The position numbers and the translations under genes are program-made. From assembly GCF_014243345.1 (NCBI RefSeq), contig NZ_JACLZF010000001.1:248001-312000 (forward strand): a stretch of DNA of 64,000 nucleotides, read 5' to 3'. The stretch is from Robiginitalea sp. SC105. Its GTDB lineage: Bacteria > Bacteroidota > Bacteroidia > Flavobacteriales > Flavobacteriaceae. Below, in pieces: positions 34,023 through 40,968 of the stretch; positions within the stretch are counted from its first letter, which is position 1; each line of letters opens with the position of its first letter. The notes beneath the pieces were generated by a model. It did no database searches. It worked only from the letters and a program-made list of their open reading frames with translations, and was not told where the DNA came from.

Positions 34023-34031
34023 GCAAAGGTA
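34023..34031 (-). promoter_or_regulatory. -7 element (TACCTTTGC) three bases before the flavin reductase ATG
   Basis: It is a perfect match on the minus strand, nearly identical in spacing to the DUF3098 promoter. The transcript may be leaderless. Confidence 0.5.
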
Positions 34032-34174
34032 GGTAAAAATACGCCGATCCCACAACGGGAAGACCTGCCCCGGACCACAACAAATCCCGCCAAATTGAGT
34101 TATATTTAACCAACGAGGCGTCCCGGAATACAGGTTGTCCGGCCTGCAGGACGTCAAAAATCCACCACGGGGGA

Positions 34175-35323
34175 ATGCGATTCAATCCGCCAAAAAAAAT
34201 CCTGAACGCCATCCTGCTGATCACCTCCTTTGTGATCGTCAGCCTGATACTCTGGAACACCAATAGTTTTTTCCGGAAATTCAAGGAGGAGGAACGCAAC
34301 AAGATGGAGATCTGGGCAACCGCCCAGTCCGAACTCCTGCGACTGTCCGAAGAGCAGGAGCTGGGCAACCTCCACCTGAAGGTTTTCCAGAACAACACCA
34401 GTACGCCCATGATCCTGGTCAATGCAGACGGTTCCTACCGCATCAACAACATGCCGGATGTGGCGGCTGAGGACGAGGAACTGATCGCCCGTAAGATTGC
34501 CACCTTCCGCTCCGAGAATACGCCCATCCGCATCGACTACCAGGGGCAGCTCCTGGCCACGCTTTACTATGGGAATTCCGAAGTGCTCAACAAGTTGAAA
34601 TTCTACCCGATTGCCCTGTTGCTTATCATCTTCCTCTTCGGGGCAGTCATCTTCTTCTTCTTCAAAACCAACAAAGCCTCGGAACAGAACAAACTCTGGG
34701 CGGGGATGGCCAAGGAAACAGCCCACCAGATCGGCACCCCCCTTACCTCCCTGCTCGGGTGGAACGAATTGCTCAAATCAGAGCTGCTCAACCCAAAGAT
34801 CACCACGGAAATCGAAAAGGATATCGGGCGGCTGCAAACCATTACGGAACGCTTTTCCCAGATTGGTTCGAAACCACGCCTGGAACCCCACGACCTGGTC
34901 GAGGAAACCCGGCACGCTTTTGAATACCTGCGGGTCAGGAGCTCCAAGCTGGTCCATTTCAATTTCCACTCCCGGGTGGAATCCGTAGAGGTACTACTGA
35001 ACCGGTCCCTTTACAACTGGACCATCGAGAACGTGGTCAAAAACGGGATCGACGCCATGAAGGGCAAGGGGGATATCGCCCTCGAAATCATACCGGACCC
35101 GCCCATGGTGCATGTGCTCATCAGCGATACCGGGCACGGGATACCGAAAACCCGATGGAATAGTATCTTTGAACCCGGGTACACCAGCAAGAAAAGGGGA
35201 TGGGGCCTGGGGCTGTCCCTGGTACGCCGGATCGTCGAAGAATATCACCAGGGAAAGGTCAAAGTGCTTTCTTCCGGCAAGGAGGGTACGGTGATGCAGA
35301 TTTCCCTCCGCATAAAGCATTGA
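34175..35323 (+). CDS. Membrane sensor histidine kinase without an adjacent response regulator
   Basis: This 382-residue kinase has two membrane helices (about 9-27 and 144-163) flanking a small periplasmic domain (28-143), then a H-box (His184 in AKETAHQIGTPL) directly after the second helix with no HAMP domain. The ATPase has the N box (Asn286/Asn290), G1 (DTGHGIP, 318-324) and G2 (GWGLGLS, 342-348). No response regulator is nearby, so its partner is unknown. A small zinc-ribbon membrane protein gene follows after 2 bp. Confidence 0.9.
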   Translation: MRFNPPKKILNAILLITSFVIVSLILWNTNSFFRKFKEEERNKMEIWATAQSELLRLSEEQELGNLHLKVFQNNTSTPMILVNADGSYRINNMPDVAAEDEELIARKIATFRSENTPIRIDYQGQLLATLYYGNSEVLNKLKFYPIALLLIIFLFGAVIFFFFKTNKASEQNKLWAGMAKETAHQIGTPLTSLLGWNELLKSELLNPKITTEIEKDIGRLQTITERFSQIGSKPRLEPHDLVEETRHAFEYLRVRSSKLVHFNFHSRVESVEVLLNRSLYNWTIENVVKNGIDAMKGKGDIALEIIPDPPMVHVLISDTGHGIPKTRWNSIFEPGYTSKKRGWGLGLSLVRRIVEEYHQGKVKVLSSGKEGTVMQISLRIKH

Positions 35324-35325
35324 GT

Positions 35326-35676
35326 ATGGCAAAACAGGAACAAAAAGTCATCAAGGAAGCGCCGCTTAGCAACAACTGCCCGGAATGCTTCAACCAGGAC
35401 CTGACCCTGCGGTTTTACCAGAAACACCTGTACGGGGCGCTTTACCACCGGATCAGCGGGGAAGTGACCCGGGAACTCGAATGCAACACCTGCAAGAGCC
35501 TGATTTACCCCGTCAAATGGACGGAGGATATCGACCGGAGCGTGGAATACTACGAAAAGGCGGTGACTCCCGAGAGGCCCCGGGTACGGTTCAAAGCGGC
35601 CTTCTATGTCCTGGTGCTCCTGGGAATCTGCCTGGTGGGTGCCGTGGTCTACGCCTACCTGCAGGGGCTCTTCTGA
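35326..35676 (+). CDS. Small membrane protein with a zinc-ribbon-like CxxC pair
   Basis: This 116-residue protein has two CxxC motifs (Cys18/Cys21 and Cys53/Cys56) that could bind zinc, and one C-terminal membrane helix (about 90-112). It starts 2 bp after the histidine kinase stop, so the two are almost certainly co-transcribed. It might modulate the kinase or act as a small membrane adaptor. No family is recognised. Confidence 0.75.
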   Translation: MAKQEQKVIKEAPLSNNCPECFNQDLTLRFYQKHLYGALYHRISGEVTRELECNTCKSLIYPVKWTEDIDRSVEYYEKAVTPERPRVRFKAAFYVLVLLGICLVGAVVYAYLQGLF

Positions 35677-35764
35677 ACCTTCAGGGGCTCTACCGAATGG
35701 GTGGTGCCGGCAGCAGGCAGGCCGGACGGGAAGCTATCGGCAGGTCCTTCCCCGGAGGGGCAGG

Positions 35765-36157
35765 TTAACCGAGCTGTTTCCGGATGGCCCCTGCAATTTC
35801 CTCAAATTCGCCCTCATCCAGCTTTTCCTTCTTCTGGAAGGTGGCATCTGCCATGCTGTTGAGGGGGATCAGGTGGACATGGACGTGGGGCACCTCCAGG
35901 CCGATGACCGTTATCCCCACCCGCCTGCAAGGAACGGCAGCCTCAATCCCCAGGGCAACCCTGCGGGTAAAGCGCATCAGGGCCTCAAATCCTTCCGGTT
36001 CCATATCGGTGATTTTGTCCACTTCCTTTTTGGGGACGCAAAGCGTGTGCCCGCGGCTGTTCGGGTTGACGTCGAGGAAGGCTATGTGGTCCGCGTCTTC
36101 GGCAACTTTGTAACAGGGCAACTCCCCATTGATGATACGGGTGAAAATACTGGGCAT
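35765..36157 (-). CDS. HIT family protein
   Basis: This 130-residue protein has the histidine triad HVHVHLIP (near residue 99), as in nucleotide hydrolases or transferases of the HINT type. It probably acts on AMP-linked phosphoramidates, and the substrate is not known. GreA, with which HIT genes often co-occur in flavobacteria, lies about 1.2 kb away on the same strand, separated by sdpI/sdpR. Confidence 0.92.
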   Translation of the reverse strand: MPSIFTRIINGELPCYKVAEDADHIAFLDVNPNSRGHTLCVPKKEVDKITDMEPEGFEALMRFTRRVALGIEAAVPCRRVGITVIGLEVPHVHVHLIPLNSMADATFQKKEKLDEGEFEEIAGAIRKQLG

Positions 36158-36220
36158 GGCAACAGAGATTTACCCCTAAGATAGGAAATTCCCCGCCGCA
36201 CTCCGGACCGCATTTGCATT

Positions 36221-36308
36221 CTGTCAGGTGCGCTTCTGCTTCCTGTCAGGTCTGCTTCTGCTTCCTGTCAGGTCTGCTTCTGCTTCCTGTCAGGTCTGCT
36301 TCTGCTTC
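36221..36308. repeat. Four tandem copies of a 22-bp unit
   Basis: Units at 36221-36242, 36243-36264, 36265-36286 and 36287-36308 each start CTGTCAGG and end CTGCTTC. Three are identical and the first has one or two changes. The last copy overlaps the 3' end of the SdpI-family gene, including its stop (36290-36292). Confidence 0.92.
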
Positions 36309-36940
36309 CTGTATAGCAGGTAGGAATACACCAGGGGAACGGTGATGACCACGGCGGAAATCCCAATGAAAACCGAAATCAGTGCCTGGCCGCTGAGGAA
36401 GGCTGCTGCGATGACCATCAGCAAGCCCCCGACAAACCAGACGACACCCCCCAGGCGGTGTGTCTTGTCCCAGATTTCAGGGCTTTCCAACGTCCAGGGG
36501 GTCCGTAACCCGATAAAATAATTGGGGCGGACTGTTTTGAAATAGTTCCCGAGCAGGATAAAAAGCAGGCCGATAACCGCCAGCAGCGGCGCCGGGGACA
36601 CCTCCCCACTGGTCCCGGACATGTGGATTATTACCACGGCGAGCGCCGCCATACAGGCCGTTACAATGTATTTCAGCTGGGTGTATTTTACGCCCATCTC
36701 CTCAATTTTGTTTTTGGGGTCGATGGCCGGCACCACCAGGAATATCAGGTAGACAAGCACCGTAGTCAGGAAGGGGATCAACCACAATTCGGATTTGGAA
36801 CCCCAGCGGTCTATCTCCCCCCTGGCATTCCAGTGCATGGGGACCTCCTGCGGTAGTTGGTTCCACTGCAGGGCCAGGTAGACAAAGGGTACGGCGACAA
36901 TCAGGAGCAACGGCAATTCGGTTTTCAAAGAGGTTTTCAT
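36290..36940 (-). CDS. sdpI: SdpI family membrane protein (DUF1648)
   Basis: This 216-residue protein has about six membrane helices and matches SdpI, the Bacillus immunity and signalling protein for the SdpC toxin, with the conserved VPMHWNARGEIDRWGSK. The adjacent sdpR gene encodes an ArsR-type repressor, as in Bacillus. No sdpABC toxin genes are present, so the role is probably general envelope sensing or protection. The 3' end runs into a 22-bp tandem repeat, and the final residues RKQKQT are repeat-encoded. Confidence 0.85.
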   Translation of the reverse strand: MKTSLKTELPLLLIVAVPFVYLALQWNQLPQEVPMHWNARGEIDRWGSKSELWLIPFLTTVLVYLIFLVVPAIDPKNKIEEMGVKYTQLKYIVTACMAALAVVIIHMSGTSGEVSPAPLLAVIGLLFILLGNYFKTVRPNYFIGLRTPWTLESPEIWDKTHRLGGVVWFVGGLLMVIAAAFLSGQALISVFIGISAVVITVPLVYSYLLYRKQKQT

Positions 36941-36944
36941 GATG

Positions 36945-37199
36945 TTACTTTTTTAGGTCCAGGACCCACTGGAGCAGGTCCTCTACAATGGTGGTGTTGA
37001 TGGAGTACAGGATGAACTGGCCCTGCCGCCGGCCCGAGACCAGACCAGCCCGCTTCAGGATGTCCAGGTGGTGCGAGATGCTGGGTTTGGAGATGTCGAA
37101 CCGATCCGCAATCTCCCCGGCACTGAGGTCCTGTTCCTTTAGGAGTTGCAGGATTTCCCTCCGGGTGGGGTCGTTCAGGGATTTAAAGACGGCATTCAC
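36945..37199 (-). CDS. sdpR: ArsR-type autorepressor (SdpR-like)
   Basis: This 84-residue winged-helix protein matches SdpR, which represses sdpRI and is bound by SdpI in Bacillus. The helix-turn-helix spans about 26-60 (ISKPSISHHLDILKRAGLV). The start is GTG 37199; the ATG at 37195 is out of frame. A perfect inverted repeat (37208-37231) lies 8 bp upstream and is the probable operator. It is 4 bp from the sdpI start. It lacks metal-binding cysteines. Confidence 0.88.
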   Translation of the reverse strand: MNAVFKSLNDPTRREILQLLKEQDLSAGEIADRFDISKPSISHHLDILKRAGLVSGRRQGQFILYSINTTIVEDLLQWVLDLKK

Positions 37200-37207
37200 G
37201 TATTTAT

Positions 37208-37231
37208 ATATTTAGATAAATATCTAAATAT
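37208..37231. promoter_or_regulatory. Probable SdpR operator
   Basis: ATATTTAGATA (37208-37218) and its exact complement (37221-37231) flank a 2-bp AA spacer, giving 11-bp perfect arms. The position, just before the sdpR GTG, fits autorepression. Confidence 0.65.
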
Positions 37232-37251
37232 TTTTTGAAATATGCAAGGAT

Positions 37252-37290
37252 AAAAACAGGACCCCGCGGCCGCAGGCCGCGGGGTCCTGT
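37252..37290 (-). terminator. greA terminator
   Basis: A 16-bp perfect GC stem (arms 37256-37271 and 37275-37290) has a 3-nt loop and, on the minus strand, is followed by a T run (37252-37256). It ends leftward transcripts from greA before sdpR. Confidence 0.85.
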
Positions 37291-37377
37291 TCGTGTACAG
37301 ATTCGTTTACAGGCAGGGGAAATAATCTTGTGTAGTCCCGGGCCTCAATGGCCTGCCGGTCTTTCGAAGCAAGTCTG

Positions 37378-37851
37378 CTAGCGGGTGATATCGAGTACCT
37401 CGAACTTCAGCGTCCCGTTGGGGACCTGGATTTCGGCCGTGTCCCCGACCTTTTTCCCCAGCAACCCTTTGCCAATGGGCGAAGTAACGGAAATTTTTCC
37501 CGCCTTGAGGTCGGCTTCGCTTTCTGCCACGAGCATGTAGCTGAGCTCCTGCCCGTTCTGGAGGTTCCGCAGCTTGACAGTGGATAACACCAGCACTTTG
37601 GACGTATCCAGCTGGGATTCGTCGATAAGGCGCGCGTTGGCCACTACCTCTTCCAGCTTGGCAATTTTCATTTCGAGCAGGCCCTGGGCTTCCTTGGCCG
37701 CGTCGTATTCCGCATTTTCGGACAGATCGCCTTTGTCGCGCGCTTCGGCTATGGCCTGGGAAGCCCTGGGCCGTTCCACGTCGCGGAGGTGGTTCAACTC
37801 ATCCTTCAGCTTCTTCATCCCCTCAGGCGTATAATAGGATACCTTACTCAT
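37378..37851 (-). CDS. greA: Transcription elongation factor GreA
   Basis: It stimulates RNA polymerase to cleave stalled transcripts. The 157-residue product has the N-terminal coiled coil with the acidic tip (GDLSENAEYDAAKEAQ, near residue 40) and a C-terminal FKBP-like domain ending LKFEVLDI. Length is standard. It is followed by a strong terminator. Confidence 0.96.
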   Translation of the reverse strand: MSKVSYYTPEGMKKLKDELNHLRDVERPRASQAIAEARDKGDLSENAEYDAAKEAQGLLEMKIAKLEEVVANARLIDESQLDTSKVLVLSTVKLRNLQNGQELSYMLVAESEADLKAGKISVTSPIGKGLLGKKVGDTAEIQVPNGTLKFEVLDITR

Positions 37852-37974
37852 ATCATCCGTAATTTATAAAGAGAAAATCCCCTTCAAACCTACCGGCAAA
37901 GCGGGTTATTTAGAGAGGATTTAACGCGAATATAGGGAATTTTTGCTGATTTTTGCCAGAGAAACCCCAAGTGC

Positions 37975-38421
37975 ATGAACCCTAGCCGCTTAATTTACAA
38001 GGTATTCCTCCCCCTGCTCCTGATGGCGTGCAGCACGGATGCGCGCAACCGGAACCCGAACCTCCAGGAACTGGGATTCCGGTTTGAGATGAACCTCAAC
38101 CTGCCCTTGTACAGCCCGCTCACCAGCACCGGAAACCCGGTATATATAGGCAATACGGGGACGGGTATCCGGGGGGTTTTTGTCATGAACACTGGTTTTG
38201 ACCAGATGCGCGCCTTTGAGGCAAGCTGCCCGAACCACCCGCCGAACAGTTGCTCCACCATGCAGCTCGAGGGACAGAATGCCGTATGCCCCTGCGAGGA
38301 TTACGAGTACAGCCTGTTTACCGGGCAGATGCTGAACCCGCCGGAAGACGGGCAGCGCTACTACAATATGCTGGAATACCGGGCCACGCGCAGCGGGGAT
38401 ATCGTCACCATCAGCAACTAA
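37975..38421 (+). CDS. Lipoprotein with a degenerate Rieske-like cysteine pattern
   Basis: This 148-residue lipoprotein (lipobox ending at Cys19) has cysteine pairs resembling a Rieske [2Fe-2S] domain: Cys85-x2-His88, Cys93, and CPCEDYEY (105-112), where Rieske proteins have CPCH. The second histidine ligand is Glu108, so normal cluster binding is doubtful. The segment YSLFTGQ resembles the Rieske post-cluster loop. It may be a structural relic or bind a different cofactor. It converges with the TonB-dependent receptor gene, 2 bp apart. Confidence 0.7.
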   Translation: MNPSRLIYKVFLPLLLMACSTDARNRNPNLQELGFRFEMNLNLPLYSPLTSTGNPVYIGNTGTGIRGVFVMNTGFDQMRAFEASCPNHPPNSCSTMQLEGQNAVCPCEDYEYSLFTGQMLNPPEDGQRYYNMLEYRATRSGDIVTISN

Positions 38422-38423
38422 CC

Positions 38424-40658
38424 TCAGAACTGCACCCGGGCCCCAGCCAGGAAGTGGATGCCCGCCTGGGGGTAATACCCTACCCCTTCGACGGTGGTGA
38501 TGGTCCCCGGGTTGGAGAAATCGTCGTCAAAGGTGTAAAAGTACCCGTTGGAACTGAACCGGGCATCGAAGATGTTGTTCACCAGGGCCGTTAAGGTTAT
38601 TTCCGGGAAACCGCCAGAAACGGGAAGCCGGTATTCCAGGTTCAGGTCGGTCTGGGTGTAGGCATCCAGGCGGGAGCGCGCAGCCTCGATATTGCTCATG
38701 TACTGGTCACCGACATACTTGGTGAGCACGGCGGCCTGCAGGTTGCCGGTCGGGGTCCACACCAGGCGGCTCCCGGCCACCACCCCGGGGGAATAGGCGA
38801 TTTCCGTGTTCCCCAGGCCGGTCAGTTCCCCGTCCCGGCGAAAGAAATAATCCACGTTCCGGTTGACACTCAGGGCGATATTGGGTTGCCAGCGGAGGCG
38901 GGATGCCAGCTTCAGGTCGGCATCGATCTCCAGGCCCAGCCGGTAGCTGTCCCCCACATTCGCCCGCAGGGGGGCACCCACATCGTTCAGTTGGCCGGTG
39001 AGGACGAGCTGGTCCTTATACCTCATATAGTAGACATTGGCATTCAGGGACATCCCCTCCCCGGCCCGGCGCCATCCCAGTTCAAAATCATTTAGCCGTT
39101 CGGGCCGGGGGTTACCGCTTTCATAATCGTTCCGGTTTGGCTCCCGGTTTGCCACAGCATAGGAGAAATAAATGTTCTGCCCGGGACGAATCCGGTAGGT
39201 AAGTCCCAGCTTGGGGTTGAAGAACCGGAAGGTATCGTCGACTAACCCGGTTTCGACCCCATTGGCCTCGTAGGCCACCCCCCGGTACTGCAGGTCGGCA
39301 AAAAAGCGCCAGTGGCTGTCGAGCTCATAGTTGGCCTTGGCAAACACATTGAGATCCTCCTTGCGGGAATCGTCTTCGTAGTACCGGTCCCCCCGTTCCA
39401 GGCTGCCCGCATACCGGGCCCAGATCAATTCGCCGAAATGATCCCCCCGATAGGTGTTCCAGCCGCCGCCCACTGTCAGTTCCAGCGGGCCCCGGTTGTA
39501 GATGGCCGAAAATACCGTCCCCAGGAAATCGTTGTCGAGCCAGCGGCGCCGGATATAGTCCGTGGTGGCCTGTTCCTCCCCGTCGATCACCGGGTTTTCC
39601 AGGCCCAGGAAGGCGTAGAACGCATCCGGGGCAAACAGGATATTGGTGTAGTACCACTCGTCCACATATTCTTCAAAAAATCCGCGCCCCCGCGTATAGT
39701 GCAGGGCAAGGCTGGTCTGCAGGTCCCCCGTCCATCGCTCGTTCCAGTGCAACTGGAAATGGTCCTGCTTGTAATTGTCCACCTGGTTCTCGTAAAAGCC
39801 CTCGAAGTTGCCGTCCGGGTCGAACTGTATGCCGGCGATATTGAACCGGCGGTTTTCCTCCAGGTCGTTTTCCACGCCTATGGCAGCCAGGGTTGCCGGG
39901 TCAAATCCGTACCAGGACTGGTAGGTGATCTCATGTCCGCCGAAGAGGAGCGCCTTGACCAGCGTATTGTCGTCCAGGTAGGCGCCTTGCAAAAAATAGG
40001 AGTCCAGGTCCGATGTGGCCCGGTCGATGTACCCGTCGGAACGGATACGGGACAACCTGCCGGACACCTCAAAATGGTCCTTCAGCAGGCCGGAACTGAA
40101 TTTCAGGGTGGCCTTGTGCGTATTGAAACTGCCGGCGGAGCCGGCAAGGGAAGCATAGGGATCCCGGGAAACGGCATCGGTGAGCAGGTTCAGGCTGGCC
40201 CCAAAAGCCCCGGCCCCGTTGGTGGAGGTACCCACGCCCCGCTGCAGCTGGAGGTTTTCCGTGGAGGAGGCAAAATCGGGCATGTTCACCCAGAAGGTAC
40301 CGTGCGACTCTGCATCGTTGTAGGGGACGCCGTTGATGGTGACGTTGACCCGGGTGGCATCACTGCCACGGACCCGGATACCGGTGTACCCCACCCCGGC
40401 ACCGGCATCGGAGGTGGTCACCACCGAAGGCAGGTAATTCATCAGTATCGGGATATCCTGGCCGAGGTTACGGCTTTGGATGCGCTCCGCCTTCAGGTTC
40501 GAAAACGTCACCGGCGATTCCTGCTGTGCGCGGACGGCGGCAACCAGCACCTCATCGAGGCGGATGGAATCCATTTGTGTGCTGTCTGCGGGAGTTTGCT
40601 GGGCAGAAGTCTGAATAGCCAGCCCAAGCGTGGCCAATAAAGCGAAAATAGTTTTCAT
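38424..40658 (-). CDS. TonB-dependent receptor, likely thiamine transporter
   Basis: This 744-residue outer membrane receptor has a signal peptide (1-19), a plug domain (about 50-160; IRVRGSDATRVNVTINGVP) and a C-terminal beta-barrel ending in an aromatic residue (RVQF). The specificity is inferred from its leader, which holds a TPP riboswitch (40788-40897). Bacteroidota TonB receptors under TPP riboswitches take up thiamine or precursors. No SusD partner is present. The three genes upstream on the same strand complete a thiamine set. Confidence 0.9.
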   Translation of the reverse strand: MKTIFALLATLGLAIQTSAQQTPADSTQMDSIRLDEVLVAAVRAQQESPVTFSNLKAERIQSRNLGQDIPILMNYLPSVVTTSDAGAGVGYTGIRVRGSDATRVNVTINGVPYNDAESHGTFWVNMPDFASSTENLQLQRGVGTSTNGAGAFGASLNLLTDAVSRDPYASLAGSAGSFNTHKATLKFSSGLLKDHFEVSGRLSRIRSDGYIDRATSDLDSYFLQGAYLDDNTLVKALLFGGHEITYQSWYGFDPATLAAIGVENDLEENRRFNIAGIQFDPDGNFEGFYENQVDNYKQDHFQLHWNERWTGDLQTSLALHYTRGRGFFEEYVDEWYYTNILFAPDAFYAFLGLENPVIDGEEQATTDYIRRRWLDNDFLGTVFSAIYNRGPLELTVGGGWNTYRGDHFGELIWARYAGSLERGDRYYEDDSRKEDLNVFAKANYELDSHWRFFADLQYRGVAYEANGVETGLVDDTFRFFNPKLGLTYRIRPGQNIYFSYAVANREPNRNDYESGNPRPERLNDFELGWRRAGEGMSLNANVYYMRYKDQLVLTGQLNDVGAPLRANVGDSYRLGLEIDADLKLASRLRWQPNIALSVNRNVDYFFRRDGELTGLGNTEIAYSPGVVAGSRLVWTPTGNLQAAVLTKYVGDQYMSNIEAARSRLDAYTQTDLNLEYRLPVSGGFPEITLTALVNNIFDARFSSNGYFYTFDDDFSNPGTITTVEGVGYYPQAGIHFLAGARVQF

Positions 40659-40787
40659 CCGTAAAAGATTTACGAATAAAAGGGGCTATTATCCTATGGT
40701 TAATTTGATTTTTTGAGCGCCCCAGGCAAAGGCCAACCTGTATGGGTTGTCCCTGGCCGGAATCGGCCCGAAAGCCTTTTCCCTACG

Positions 40788-40897
40788 CTCGGTCCCTTGG
40801 CAGCATTACCTGCCCAGGTTCAGCGGGTGTAATCTCAGCCCCGGAGTTTTTGGCCTGGTTGAATAACCTGGCCGGAATCGCGGAGCACCCCTTTGAG
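40788..40897 (-). promoter_or_regulatory. TPP (thi box) riboswitch
   Basis: On the minus strand the aptamer reads AAAGGGGTGC, a long P3 arm, GCTGAGA, ACACCCG, GAACCTG, then CAGGTAATGCTGCC and AAGGGA, closing with CCGAG against CTC. These are all conserved TPP-binding elements in order. The P3 arm is extended by a GGTT/AACC-capped stem. It lies downstream of a -7 element and upstream of the TonB receptor gene, so TPP should reduce receptor expression. Confidence 0.95.
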
Positions 40898-40902
40898 ATG
40901 CT

Positions 40903-40911
40903 GCAAATATA
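40903..40911 (-). promoter_or_regulatory. Promoter -7 element (TATATTTGC) of the riboswitch transcript
   Basis: It is a perfect match placing the transcript start a few bases before the aptamer. Confidence 0.6.
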
Positions 40912-40968
40912 ACCGGCATCTCGCAGAATCCGAAATCTTCCGGGTGCTATTTCCGGGATTTGCCCGTG

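Larger units (their letters stand above)
40659..40968 (-). other. 310-bp leader/intergenic region of the TonB receptor
   Basis: It holds the promoter element (40903-40911), the TPP aptamer (40788-40897) and about 110 bp of expression platform. I see no poly-U terminator on the minus strand in the platform, so control may be translational. A short hairpin (CGTAAA/TTTACG, near 40661-40676) lies just before the ATG. Confidence 0.7.

Noticed and set aside
36221-36308. Possible CRISPR array.
   Set aside because: The 22-bp units are directly joined with no spacers and no cas genes; it is a simple tandem repeat.
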